Source of the DNA: Oribacterium parvum
GTDB lineage: Bacteria; Bacillota; Clostridia; Lachnospirales; Lachnospiraceae
Direction of reading: 5' to 3'
Length of the DNA stretch: 10,535 bases
Assembly: GCA_938022235.1 (NCBI GenBank)
Contig: CALIEL010000394.1
Coordinates: 1 to 10,535 of the forward strand
This document shows, one piece after another, positions 1 to 6,470 of the stretch. The position numbers and the translations under genes were made by a program. Within the stretch, counting starts at the first letter, position 1. Each line of letters begins with the position of its first letter. The notes under the pieces are model-generated. The model ran no database searches. It saw only the letters and a program-made list of their open reading frames with translations, and had not been told where the DNA came from.

Positions 1-917
1 CCCAGTGGCAGTTAAACGAAGACCGTATCGGAAATTATGAAGAACGGTATCAGAAGCAAAGAGGAGAGAAGAAGGACTTTAATAAGGGCTTCATTGCCAA
101 GGACGCCAGAATTTTAGTGGTGGATGACAATGAATTAAATCTTCGTCTGGTACAGAATCTTTTGAAGAGGACAGAAGTACAGATTACCTGTGCTTTTTCC
201 GGAGAAGAGTGTATTGAGAAGTTAAGAGAAGAGAACTTCGATATTATATTCCTTGACCACATGATGCCGGGAATGGATGGAGAAGAAACCTTGAAGAAGA
301 TTCGGGAAAATGCCTTTGAAAACCGTTATGGAAAGCCGGTTCCCGTCATTGCCTTTTCCTCCAATATGCTCCCCGGTATTCGTCAGAAGTACGTAAACAC
401 AAGCTTTGACGCTTATCTGACGAAGCCTGTGGATGGAAATGAGCTGGAGAAAACCTTGTATACCTTCCTGCCGGAGAATTTAATTCGGAAGAGAACAAAT
501 GAAGAATATTTTCAGACAGAATTAAAGAAACATGCTATAGTAGAGAAGGAAGAAGAAGAGAAAACGCTGGATCGAAGTACAGGTTTGCAGTATTGCATGC
601 AGGATGAGGAAGTATATCGAGAAATCCTGGGGCTTTTCAGAGACAGTAGTGACGAGAAGATGCAGGAGCTGGAGAAGGCATTTGCAGAGAAGGACTACAG
701 TAAATATCGCCTCTATGCCCACGGATTAAAAACAACCTCCTTGACGGTTGGTGCCGTGAAGCTATCTGAAAATGCGAAAAAACTGGAACATGCAGCAAAA
801 AGAGTAGTAGACAACGTAGAGAAAGAGGAAGCCGAGCATTATATTGCCTATAATCATGAGGCTTTCATGGCTCTCTACAGGAAGACAATTCAAGAAGCTA
901 GAGAATACTTACAGTAG
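1..917 (+). CDS. Hybrid sensor histidine kinase, C-terminal part (linker, receiver and Hpt domains); 5' end outside window
   Basis: The reading frame is open from base 3 to the TAG at 915-917. The GTG at 117 lies inside the receiver motif ILVVDDNELN, so it is not a convincing start and the gene should begin before the window. The visible part starts with a linker (NEDRIGNYEERYQ...) like that joining the ATPase domain to the receiver in Lachnospiraceae hybrid kinases. The receiver follows, with the acidic pair in VVDDN, the phospho-acceptor Asp in FLDHMMPGMDG (codon 255-257) and the conserved Lys in LTKPVDG. An Hpt domain closes the protein, with the phospho-His in AHGLKTTSLTVGA (codon 720-722). 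In this family a kinase passes phosphate from its own His to the receiver Asp, to the Hpt His, then to a separate response regulator. The LytTR regulator 15 bp downstream is the obvious candidate partner (inference). The kinase and sensor domains are not visible, so the signal is unknown. A free-standing receiver-Hpt protein is possible but less likely given the open frame and linker. Confidence 0.85.
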   Translation, partial: QWQLNEDRIGNYEERYQKQRGEKKDFNKGFIAKDARILVVDDNELNLRLVQNLLKRTEVQITCAFSGEECIEKLREENFDIIFLDHMMPGMDGEETLKKIRENAFENRYGKPVPVIAFSSNMLPGIRQKYVNTSFDAYLTKPVDGNELEKTLYTFLPENLIRKRTNEEYFQTELKKHAIVEKEEEEKTLDRSTGLQYCMQDEEVYREILGLFRDSSDEKMQELEKAFAEKDYSKYRLYAHGLKTTSLTVGAVKLSENAKKLEHAAKRVVDNVEKEEAEHYIAYNHEAFMALYRKTIQEAREYLQ

Positions 918-932
918 TCCGGGAGTTTATCC

Positions 933-1664
933 ATGAAGAAAATTAAGCTTGTGGTATGTGATGATGAGCTGGTACAACGGAAATTTTTAGGGGTCCTATT
1001 GGAACGATTTTTTAAAGAACGGATGATTCCGGTAGAGATATCTTACTATGGCTCCGGAGAGGAATTTCTGGAAAATAAAGAGCAGGATCTTAACCTTACA
1101 GATTTGTTTTTATTAGACATTTTTATGCCGAATTTAAATGGAATTGAACTGGCAAGGGAGATTAAAGAACGAAATGCTCCGGGGAAAATCATTTTTATCA
1201 CAGGGGGAAATGACTATGTGACGGAGGCTTTTGAATTAAAGGCATTTTCCTACATTCAAAAGCCTGTGGAATATGAGAAATTTTCTAAAGTGCTTTCCCA
1301 CGCCTTGGAAACCGTGGAAAAGGTAAAGTATATGGAAGTCATGGTGGACCGGGAGCCGGAACGGATTTATCTGGAAGACGTGGAATACGTAGAAACCATG
1401 GGAAGAAGGCTTCTCATTCACCTGCATGAAGATGATATGGAAACCTATATGTCCATGAAAGCCTTTATGGATCAACACGGGAAGGATGATTTTTTACAGA
1501 TATCCCGCTATATTGCGGTATCCAAGGATTGCATCCAACGGATTACCGGGCGAAGTTTAATCTTGCAGGATGGAACGGAATTATCCATCAGTGAGAAGTA
1601 TTTAGCTACAGCCCGGAAGGAACATACGGAATATTTGCATACTAAGAAGATGGCCAGCGTCTAA
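933..1664 (+). CDS. LytTR-family response regulator transcription factor (AgrA/LytR type)
   Basis: This 243-residue protein has the usual two-domain layout. Residues 1 to about 125 form a receiver, with acidic residues D10 and D11, phospho-acceptor D62 (LLDIFMPNLNG) and the conserved Lys in YIQKPVEYEKF. Residues from about 140 to 236 form a LytTR DNA-binding domain, recognisable from IYLEDVEYVET, the F-L-Q-I-S-R-Y-I-A-V-S core, and LQDGTELSISEKY near the end. LytTR regulators bind direct repeats upstream of target promoters and are activated by phosphorylation of the receiver. The gene starts 15 bp after the hybrid kinase stop, behind a modest GGGAG site (921-925), so the two are very probably one operon. 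LytTR regulators are more often paired with HPK10-class kinases than with hybrid kinases, so the partnership is somewhat unusual. No LytTR-type direct repeat was recognised elsewhere in the window. Confidence 0.95.
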   Translation: MKKIKLVVCDDELVQRKFLGVLLERFFKERMIPVEISYYGSGEEFLENKEQDLNLTDLFLLDIFMPNLNGIELAREIKERNAPGKIIFITGGNDYVTEAFELKAFSYIQKPVEYEKFSKVLSHALETVEKVKYMEVMVDREPERIYLEDVEYVETMGRRLLIHLHEDDMETYMSMKAFMDQHGKDDFLQISRYIAVSKDCIQRITGRSLILQDGTELSISEKYLATARKEHTEYLHTKKMASV

Positions 1665-1690
1665 GAAGCTAGACATGGCCTCTTTGTGTG
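1652..1690 (+). terminator. Weak intrinsic terminator at the end of the kinase/LytTR operon
   Basis: GGCCA-gc-GTCTA (1652-1663) pairs with TAGAC-a-TGGCC (1670-1680), giving two 5-bp helices around a small internal loop and a six-base hairpin loop. A modest T-rich stretch (TCTTTGTGTGTT) follows. The left arm overlaps the end of the LytTR gene and its stop codon. The imperfect stem and interrupted U tract suggest partial read-through. Confidence 0.45.
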
Positions 1691-1790
1691 TTACTAAAGG
1701 ATTTTCGATAAAGTAATTTTAATAGATGAATTAAAAATTATTTTGTGAATTTTTTCAAAGAAAATTAAGAATAAAAAACTTAAATAGAGC

Positions 1791-1820
1791 TTGACGTGTC
1801 TTTATCGTTTTTCGTATGAT
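1791..1820 (+). promoter_or_regulatory. Sigma-A-type promoter for the diguanylate cyclase gene
   Basis: TTGACG (1791-1796, 5 of 6 matches) and TATGAT (1815-1820, 5 of 6) are separated by 18 bp in an AT-rich region. Transcription would start near 1827, giving a leader of about 50 nt before the ATG at 1879. Because the -10 box covers the alternative ATG at 1816, it also argues against that upstream start. The 1665-1790 stretch before it is AT-rich. It holds one imperfect inverted repeat (about 1748-1766, a T-run then CAAAG then an A-run) that could be an operator, with no proof. Confidence 0.7.
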
Positions 1821-1878
1821 AAAAGCAGGATGTAAGATTTTTGTAAGATGTTTCCAGGGATGGTGGAAAAGGAGTAAA

Positions 1879-3207
1879 ATGAGCCAGAGAGTGGTCATCG
1901 TGGATGACGAGTTGATTCCCAGAAAAATTGCAGAAAAGGCATTGAAGGATCATTATCAGATAGCTACTTATGACAATGCCAAAACCGCATTGGAGGATTT
2001 GCCGAATTCCAAACCGGATATTTTGCTGGTGGACTTGCATATGCCGGAGATGGACGGCTATGCCTTCTTGAAGGAGATTCGCCGTTTGGAACGCCATGAT
2101 TTGGCTAATATTCCGGTGGTGATTATGACCTCTGATGAGGATTCCGGAGCGGAGATTAAGGGCTTTGATTTGGGCGCTTATGACTATATCAGAAAACCTT
2201 TATTGCCGGACCTTTTACTTCGCCGTGTGGAACGGATTATAAAAAGAGAGCAGATGCTGAAGCATCTGGAGAAAAAGGCGGATATCGATGTTTTAACGGG
2301 ACTTTTTAATCGAAGTGCCTGTGTACAACAAATTAACGAGTATTTACAAATGAAAAAAGACACCGGCCTTTTACTCATGCTGGATCTGGACCATTTTAAG
2401 ATGGTAAATGATCGTTTCGGTCACGAGATGGGAGATCAGGTTTTGATGGAAGTGGCGAAGGTGCTACAGGGATTGGTGCGTTCCGATGATGTGTTGGGAC
2501 GTATTGGCGGTGATGAGTTCATAATTTTTTATCGAGGCTTCTGGAATGAGGATGCTCTAAAGGATCGTTGCGAGGAAATTTGTCTCAAGGTGAAATCTTG
2601 CCTGGAACATGTATTAGGCTCCTCCGTTTCAGGACAATTCGGAATTTCCATAGGTGTTGCTATGGCACCTCAACAGGGCTCCGACTTTTTAAGTCTTTAC
2701 CAAAAGGCGGATGAAGCCATGTATCATGTAAAGTCCGCAGGGCATGGGGGATATTTCGTTTTTTCGGAAGAGCAGGAGGAAGAAGAGGAAATCAGCAACG
2801 TAGTTTCCTTGCCGGAGATTCAGAAAAGAATTGAGGGCAGAGATTATTTTCCCGGTGCTTATATGGTGGATTATGAAGACTTTTGCAGTATCTATCATTT
2901 TTTAAAGCGGACGGGAGAGAGAGCGCAGCTTCCCGTACAGATGGTTTTATTTACGGTAGAGGAGAGTTCGGATGCGGATCGCAGAGGAACGGAGAATCGA
3001 ATGCGGAATTTCGGAGGTCTTTTGAGCAAGACGATTCGAAGGGGAGATGTGGTGGTTCGCTGCGGTAACAAACAATATATGATTTTATTGGTTGGAGCAA
3101 GTGCGGAATCCAGTCATGTGGCTATTGATAGAGTGATGCGGCAACGATCTTTGGAGGAACAAGAAGATTATCCTATTCGTGTAGAGGTCAACAGCTTGAT
3201 AGGTTAG
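1879..3207 (+). CDS. Response regulator diguanylate cyclase (receiver-GGDEF) with a degenerate second GGDEF-like C-terminal domain
   Basis: The ATG at 1879 is preferred because AAGGAG stands at 1869-1874 and the receiver motif starts directly (MSQRVVIVDDE); this gives 442 residues. Residues 1 to about 120 are a receiver with phospho-acceptor D52 (LLVDLHMPEMDG) and a conserved Lys in IRKPLLP. Residues about 130-295 are a complete GGDEF domain: DVLTGLFNR, DLDHFKMVNDRFGHEMGD, and the catalytic GGDEF at 210-214. An intact inhibitory site RSDD (201-204) lies the standard five residues upstream. It should make c-di-GMP from two GTP when phosphorylated, with product inhibition, in the cytosol. Residues about 310-442 look like a decayed GGDEF fold: RRGD at 387-390, then GNKQY (396-400) where GGDEF would be. 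This part cannot be a cyclase but could bind c-di-GMP or help dimerise the protein (inference). The cognate kinase is unknown; the upstream hybrid kinase is a candidate. Two TAG codons in tandem end the gene. Confidence 0.93.
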   Translation: MSQRVVIVDDELIPRKIAEKALKDHYQIATYDNAKTALEDLPNSKPDILLVDLHMPEMDGYAFLKEIRRLERHDLANIPVVIMTSDEDSGAEIKGFDLGAYDYIRKPLLPDLLLRRVERIIKREQMLKHLEKKADIDVLTGLFNRSACVQQINEYLQMKKDTGLLLMLDLDHFKMVNDRFGHEMGDQVLMEVAKVLQGLVRSDDVLGRIGGDEFIIFYRGFWNEDALKDRCEEICLKVKSCLEHVLGSSVSGQFGISIGVAMAPQQGSDFLSLYQKADEAMYHVKSAGHGGYFVFSEEQEEEEEISNVVSLPEIQKRIEGRDYFPGAYMVDYEDFCSIYHFLKRTGERAQLPVQMVLFTVEESSDADRRGTENRMRNFGGLLSKTIRRGDVVVRCGNKQYMILLVGASAESSHVAIDRVMRQRSLEEQEDYPIRVEVNSLIG

Positions 3208-3210
3208 TAG

Positions 3211-3315
3211 ATTATTAGAGTAAAGATTATTAGAGTAAAGATCATTAGAGTAAAAATTATTAGAGTAAAGCGCATTAGAGTAAAGAGCAATTAGTATAGA
3301 ATAGATAGGGTAAAG
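3211..3315 (+). repeat. 15-bp tandem repeat array between the cyclase and symporter genes
   Basis: Five near-perfect 15-bp units of ATTATTAGAGTAAAG run from 3211 to 3285, followed by two degenerate units (3286-3300 and 3301-3315). Differences between good units are few: ATC for ATT and AAA for AAG in unit 3, CGC for ATT in unit 5. The array starts immediately after the double TAG stop of the cyclase and ends 2 bp before the symporter ATG, so it fills the whole intergenic space. In the cyclase frame the good units read IIRVK and stay open until TAG at 3292-3294; the other two forward frames contain a stop in every unit. The last unit supplies the symporter's likely ribosome binding site (AGGG at 3307-3310); the equivalent bases in other units are AGAG. 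A -10-like TAGAAT occurs at 3297-3302 without a good -35 box. There are no spacers, so this is not CRISPR. Confidence 0.95.
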
Positions 3316-3317
3316 GG

Positions 3318-4706
3318 ATGAATACATTGATTGAGGTCAACCGGCTGGTGAACCGGTTTATTTGGGGAGTGCCGGCTATGGCCTGTATTCTTGGCGTGGG
3401 TTTGTATTTGAGTATCCGCACCGGATTTTTACAGCTTCGGAATTTTCCGGAGGCTATGCAGGTAACAATCGGAAGAATTTTCCGAAAAAGAGAGGCGAAG
3501 GACGGGGCTTTAACGCCCTTTCAGGCGGTTTGCACCGCCTTGGCTGCCACCATCGGAACAGGAAATATTGCCGGTGTGGCCGGTGCCATCAGTATCGGCG
3601 GTCCCGGAGCTGTCTTTTGGATGTGGATGTCCGCGATTTTAGGAATGTGCACAAAGTTCTGTGAAGTTACCCTGGCAGTTTATTATCTGGAAAGCAATAA
3701 AAAAGGGGAGCTGCTGGGTGGACCCATGTACTATATCAAGAACGGTTTGGGCAGGCAGTGGATGTTTCTGGCTTACCTCTATGCTGTATTTGGTATTCTT
3801 ACGGTGTTTGGCACCGGAAATGCGACTCAGGTGAATACGATAACAGCGGCAATTAATGAAGCCTTGTTCCATTTTTCCCTATTGCCTACGGAAGGGAATG
3901 GAAGGGTAAACCTTTTTATCGGGATAGTGATTGCTGTGCTGGTTGCTTTGATTTTGTTGGGAGGAATCAAGAGAATTGGACAGGTGACGGAAAAGCTGGT
4001 TCCTTTTATGGCTTTGTTTTATGTCGTATTGTCCTTAGGGGTTGTTTTCCTTCATTTTGATAGGGTTCCCTCTGTTTTTACTACGATTTTTGCTTCTGCC
4101 TTCTCTCCCAGAGCATTTACGGGAGGTGCTGTAGGAAGCTTTATTCTTTCCATGAAGAAGGGAATTTCCAGAGGGATTTTCTCTAATGAAGCGGGCTTGG
4201 GAACCGGTTCTATTGCCCATGCAACGGCGGATACCAGAAAGCCGGTTAAACAGGGATATTTTGGAATTTTTGAGGTGTTTGCGGACACCATTGTGATCTG
4301 TACGCTGACGGCTCTTGTAATCTTATGCAGTGGAGTAGATATTCCTTTCGGAAGAGAAGCCGGCGCTGAACTTACGATTTCAGGCTTTACCAGCACCTAT
4401 GGAGCATGGTCCAGTATTTTTACTGCGGTGGCTCTTTGCTGTTTTGCTTTTTCTACCATTTTAGGCTGGGGCTTATATGGAGCTCGATTTACAGAGTTTG
4501 TTTTTGCCTCTCCTATTGCGGTAAAGATTTTTTTAAGTCTTTATGCTTTAGTGTCTATTCTGGGTGCTACTGTAGATTTATCCCTGGTCTGGTCCGTAGC
4601 GGACACCTTTAACGGTCTTATGGTAATCCCTAACTTAATTGCTCTCTTCCTCCTGTGTCCTAAGGTGTTACAGTGTATTTCGGAATATCGTAAGAGTGAA
4701 GGATAG
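3318..4706 (+). CDS. Alanine/glycine:cation symporter family protein (AGCS family)
   Basis: This 462-residue membrane protein has a normal length for the AGCS (sodium:alanine symporter) family and many hydrophobic helices, probably 10 to 11. Diagnostic segments are ATIGTGNIAGVAGAISIGGPG (starting near residue 77), LGGPMYYIKNGLG (133-145), and SNEAGLGTGSIAHATADT (N290 onward). Family members import L- or D-alanine or glycine, and sometimes glutamine, with Na+ or H+; the exact substrate cannot be read from the sequence. The start follows AGGG at 3307-3310 with seven bases of spacing, inside the last copy of the tandem repeat array. No strong promoter is visible in the gap, so it may be co-transcribed with the cyclase or depend on a weak promoter inside the array. 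The gene ends at a strong bidirectional terminator. Confidence 0.95.
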   Translation: MNTLIEVNRLVNRFIWGVPAMACILGVGLYLSIRTGFLQLRNFPEAMQVTIGRIFRKREAKDGALTPFQAVCTALAATIGTGNIAGVAGAISIGGPGAVFWMWMSAILGMCTKFCEVTLAVYYLESNKKGELLGGPMYYIKNGLGRQWMFLAYLYAVFGILTVFGTGNATQVNTITAAINEALFHFSLLPTEGNGRVNLFIGIVIAVLVALILLGGIKRIGQVTEKLVPFMALFYVVLSLGVVFLHFDRVPSVFTTIFASAFSPRAFTGGAVGSFILSMKKGISRGIFSNEAGLGTGSIAHATADTRKPVKQGYFGIFEVFADTIVICTLTALVILCSGVDIPFGREAGAELTISGFTSTYGAWSSIFTAVALCCFAFSTILGWGLYGARFTEFVFASPIAVKIFLSLYALVSILGATVDLSLVWSVADTFNGLMVIPNLIALFLLCPKVLQCISEYRKSEG

Positions 4707-4725
4707 GAGAGCTTCTGTCTATTAT

Positions 4726-4777
4726 GCAAAATGAAAAGACTGTTGTCGTTTATGCGACAACAGTCTTTTCATTTTGC
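4726..4777. terminator. Bidirectional intrinsic terminator, 23-bp perfect hairpin
   Basis: Bases 4726-4748 are perfectly complementary to 4755-4777 around a six-base loop (TTTATG). The GC-richer core (GACTGTTGTCG with CGACAACAGTC) is flanked by A-rich sequence on the left and TTTTCATTTT on the right, so it can stop transcription from both directions: the symporter on the plus strand and the acetyltransferase on the minus strand. The stop codon and the last eight codons of the acetyltransferase (QNEKTVVA) lie in the loop and right arm. Confidence 0.85.
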
Positions 4778-5394
4778 ACGTCCATGGAGAAGCTCCAGTT
4801 TCCCATTTGGGTTTTCGGGGTATGGATTTCTTCGTAGGACATTAAGGAAAAACCTGCTTTTTCATAAAAACGGGCGTTATTTTCCGTGTTGGTAATCAGG
4901 GTGAATTGTCCCCCGCCTTCAGAGGCTACATAGGGAATTACTCCTTCTTCCAGGAATTGTGCGCCGATGCCTTCCCCTCTACGGCTGTTTTTTACCGCCA
5001 AAGAGCTTAGATACCAGAAGGGGCATTTTTGGCTGTGAATTACCTTTTCCGCTTTTTCTGTCATGGATATCCATGCCAGAGTCTTGAATATACCGCCAAT
5101 CATAAAGGTTTGCAGTGCCTTTTTGGAAACGTAGTCTTTAAATTCCACACCCTTGTCCATAGGGCTTTGGATTGCTGCTACGGCGAGAATTTCTCCCTCT
5201 TCTTCGGCCAGTAACATTCTCTGTTTTCCGTAGTAAATTTCCACGGCAATAGTTTGGATAGAGCGCACAAATTCTTTGCGCTTTTCATTTTCTTCAATAA
5301 AGTTAGAAAAATAAGGATAGTCAAAAAAAGAATCGGTTAATAAGTCTACGCAGGCAGTCAAATCTTTTTCTTCAGCAAAACGGTATTGTAACAT
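4750..5394 (-). CDS. GNAT-family N-acetyltransferase
   Basis: The protein is 214 residues from the ATG at 5394. The acetyl-CoA-binding motif is clear: LSSLAVKNSRRGEGIGAQFL, with R138/R139-G140-E141-G142-I143-G144 as the pyrophosphate loop. The usual late motif ENNARFYEKAGF (171-182) follows. Members transfer an acetyl group from acetyl-CoA to an amine; this subgroup has no assignable substrate. The start at 5394 is chosen because GGGAGGG (plus-strand 5400-5406) precedes it by five bases and the domain begins at once (MLQYRFAEEKDL). An in-frame ATG at 5436 would add 14 residues and has its own AAAGGA-like site, so it remains possible. The gene follows the YwlG-type gene on the same strand by about 100 bp with no obvious terminator between them, so they may share a transcript. 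Its 3' end is built into the shared terminator hairpin. Confidence 0.85.
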   Translation of the reverse strand: MLQYRFAEEKDLTACVDLLTDSFFDYPYFSNFIEENEKRKEFVRSIQTIAVEIYYGKQRMLLAEEEGEILAVAAIQSPMDKGVEFKDYVSKKALQTFMIGGIFKTLAWISMTEKAEKVIHSQKCPFWYLSSLAVKNSRRGEGIGAQFLEEGVIPYVASEGGGQFTLITNTENNARFYEKAGFSLMSYEEIHTPKTQMGNWSFSMDVQNEKTVVA

Positions 5395-5428
5395 GGAATC
5401 CCTCCCGTAAATCATAGGCGTATTCTTC

Positions 5429-5463
5429 GGAAACATCCTGTTTCCTTTTCGAAATAATTTCGA
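5429..5463. promoter_or_regulatory. Two adjacent short palindromes upstream of the acetyltransferase
   Basis: GGAAACA-TCC-TGTTTCC (5429-5445) and TCGAAAT-A-ATTTCGA (5449-5463) are both perfect inverted repeats with 7-bp arms, separated by three bases, with centres 19 bp apart. They lie in the leader of the acetyltransferase on the minus strand. They could be operators for a dimeric regulator or small RNA hairpins; the first also overlaps the alternative start at 5436. Function is unproven. Confidence 0.4.
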
Positions 5464-5494
5464 CTCATTTACACAATAATATAAAATTTAATTT

Positions 5495-6103
5495 TTAAAG
5501 CAGGCGCTCATCATAGGAAGCACGAATACCGCCAATAAACTTCGGTCGTACTCTGGCTGCAGTAACATGGGCGTGGAGAAGTTCCTTTTGAGAAAGTCTA
5601 AGAGGAACTGCTACGGATTTTAAGTGCATTCCGATAAAGGTATCCCCGATATCCAGACCTGCATCAGCTTGGATTCTCTCTACAAGAATAGGATCCCGGA
5701 AATTCTCATAAGCTTTTGTGGAAAAGGATCCTCCTGCCTTTGGTTTCGGAACTACATTTACAGATTCGGGAAAGGGAAGGGCTGCTCGTTCCACCACAAG
5801 GGCTCTGTTTAAATGTTCACAACATTGGGTGGCCAAAAATACTCCGGCTTCTGAACAGGCCCGATAGATACCCTGAAACAAGCATTCTGCCGCTTCCAAA
5901 CTGGAGCAGCTGCCGATTCTTTCTCCGATAACTTCAGAGGAAGAGCAACCCACTACAAGAATCTGCCCCTTCTGCAGCTTAGCCTTCTCTATTAATTCTT
6001 TACATAGAGAGTAGCTTTGTGTTTCCAGCTCCTGGGGACTGATTTCTGTAAGAGGATGTTCTGCTAAAGCGTCTAAATTTCCCCCGATATTTTCGTTATT
6101 CAT
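5495..6103 (-). CDS. ywlG: YwlG / UPF0340 (TIGR01440, DUF436) family protein
   Basis: The 202-residue product matches the YwlG family in length and motifs: LVVGCSSSEVIGERIG (residues 49-64), ATQCCEHLNRALVVER (91-106), GGSFSTKAY (124-132), IGMHLKSVAVPLR (157-169) and VRPKFIGGIRASYD (185-198). The paired Cys in QCCEHLNR is a family hallmark. It is a soluble protein with no signal peptide or membrane segment, widespread in Firmicutes, often found near ribose-5-phosphate isomerase or serine hydroxymethyltransferase genes; its biochemical role is not established to my knowledge. The ATG at 6103 has AAAGGAG upstream with good spacing. The gene is read away from the chemoreceptor gene and towards the acetyltransferase; no clear terminator follows it. 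Confidence 0.92.
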   Translation of the reverse strand: MNNENIGGNLDALAEHPLTEISPQELETQSYSLCKELIEKAKLQKGQILVVGCSSSEVIGERIGSCSSLEAAECLFQGIYRACSEAGVFLATQCCEHLNRALVVERAALPFPESVNVVPKPKAGGSFSTKAYENFRDPILVERIQADAGLDIGDTFIGMHLKSVAVPLRLSQKELLHAHVTAARVRPKFIGGIRASYDERLL

Positions 6104-6206
6104 AAAGGCTCCTTTCTCTTCTTTGCAAAGAATTCCGGTAAATCCTCCGGTATGCGGTTTAAATTCTCTAAGGGATGGAATAGAAAATATTGTTGATTTC
6201 CTCTAC

Positions 6207-6236
6207 AGTCTACTCGAATAAGAGAAAAATTTTCAA
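6207..6236 (-). promoter_or_regulatory. Possible sigma-A promoter for the ywlG-type gene
   Basis: On the minus strand TTGAAA (plus-strand 6231-6236) and TAGACT (6207-6212) are 18 bp apart, matching the consensus at 5 and 4 of 6 positions. The position, about 100 bp before the start at 6103, is plausible. The -10 match is weak, and the AT-rich region could hide alternatives. Confidence 0.3.
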
Positions 6237-6384
6237 GTATTTTATGTGTAAAACAAAGGATTTTACTTATAATTCATTTTCATATAGGGAAAAATAAGAA
6301 CTTGAAAAGGAAAGGTAAATTTGTTTTATCCTTGTGAAATTCACTTCTAAGCTACAAAAATCTTATCTGTTAAAATTTATTTAT

Positions 6385-6411
6385 TATAGAATTTTGAATT
6401 TTGGCCGATAA
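6385..6411 (+). promoter_or_regulatory. Sigma-D (FliA/sigma-28)-type promoter for the chemoreceptor gene
   Basis: GCCGATAA at 6404-6411 is a full match to the sigma-28-class -10 element, and TATA (6385-6388) stands 15 bp upstream where TAAA is expected, one mismatch. Transcription would begin near 6418 and give a leader of about 50 nt. This class of promoter drives late flagellar and chemotaxis genes, which fits the gene downstream and suggests a motile cell. Confidence 0.72.
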
Positions 6412-6470
6412 AGATAGAGTCGTAAAAAATCCAGAAAAATGGAGTTTTCTACAGGAGGAGTGAAGGAACA

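Larger units (their letters stand above)
6104..6470. other. Divergent intergenic region (367 bp) between the ywlG-type gene and the chemoreceptor gene
   Basis: This AT-rich stretch carries the possible minus-strand promoter near 6207-6236 and the sigma-D-like plus-strand promoter near 6385-6411. No coding frame, RNA gene or riboswitch was recognised. A c-di-GMP (GEMM) riboswitch was looked for, because a c-di-GMP enzyme and a motility gene are near, but the conserved core was not seen. Confidence 0.6.

Noticed and set aside
117..917. Treating GTG 117 as the start of a separate receiver-Hpt gene
   Set aside because: It lies within the conserved receiver beta strand (ILVVDD), and the frame is open with a recognisable linker back to the window edge.
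1816..1878. Upstream in-frame ATG that would extend the cyclase by 21 residues
   Set aside because: It falls inside the -10 box of the likely promoter, has no good ribosome binding site, and the added residues do not fit a receiver; ATG 1879 has AAGGAG and starts at the domain.
3085..3327. Minus-strand open frame with repeated YSNNL-like residues
   Set aside because: It is the reverse reading of the 15-bp repeat array and the cyclase end; there is no independent coding support.
6104..6470. c-di-GMP riboswitch in the chemoreceptor leader
   Set aside because: The conserved GEMM core and its helices were not found; the leader after the sigma-D-like promoter is only about 50 nt.
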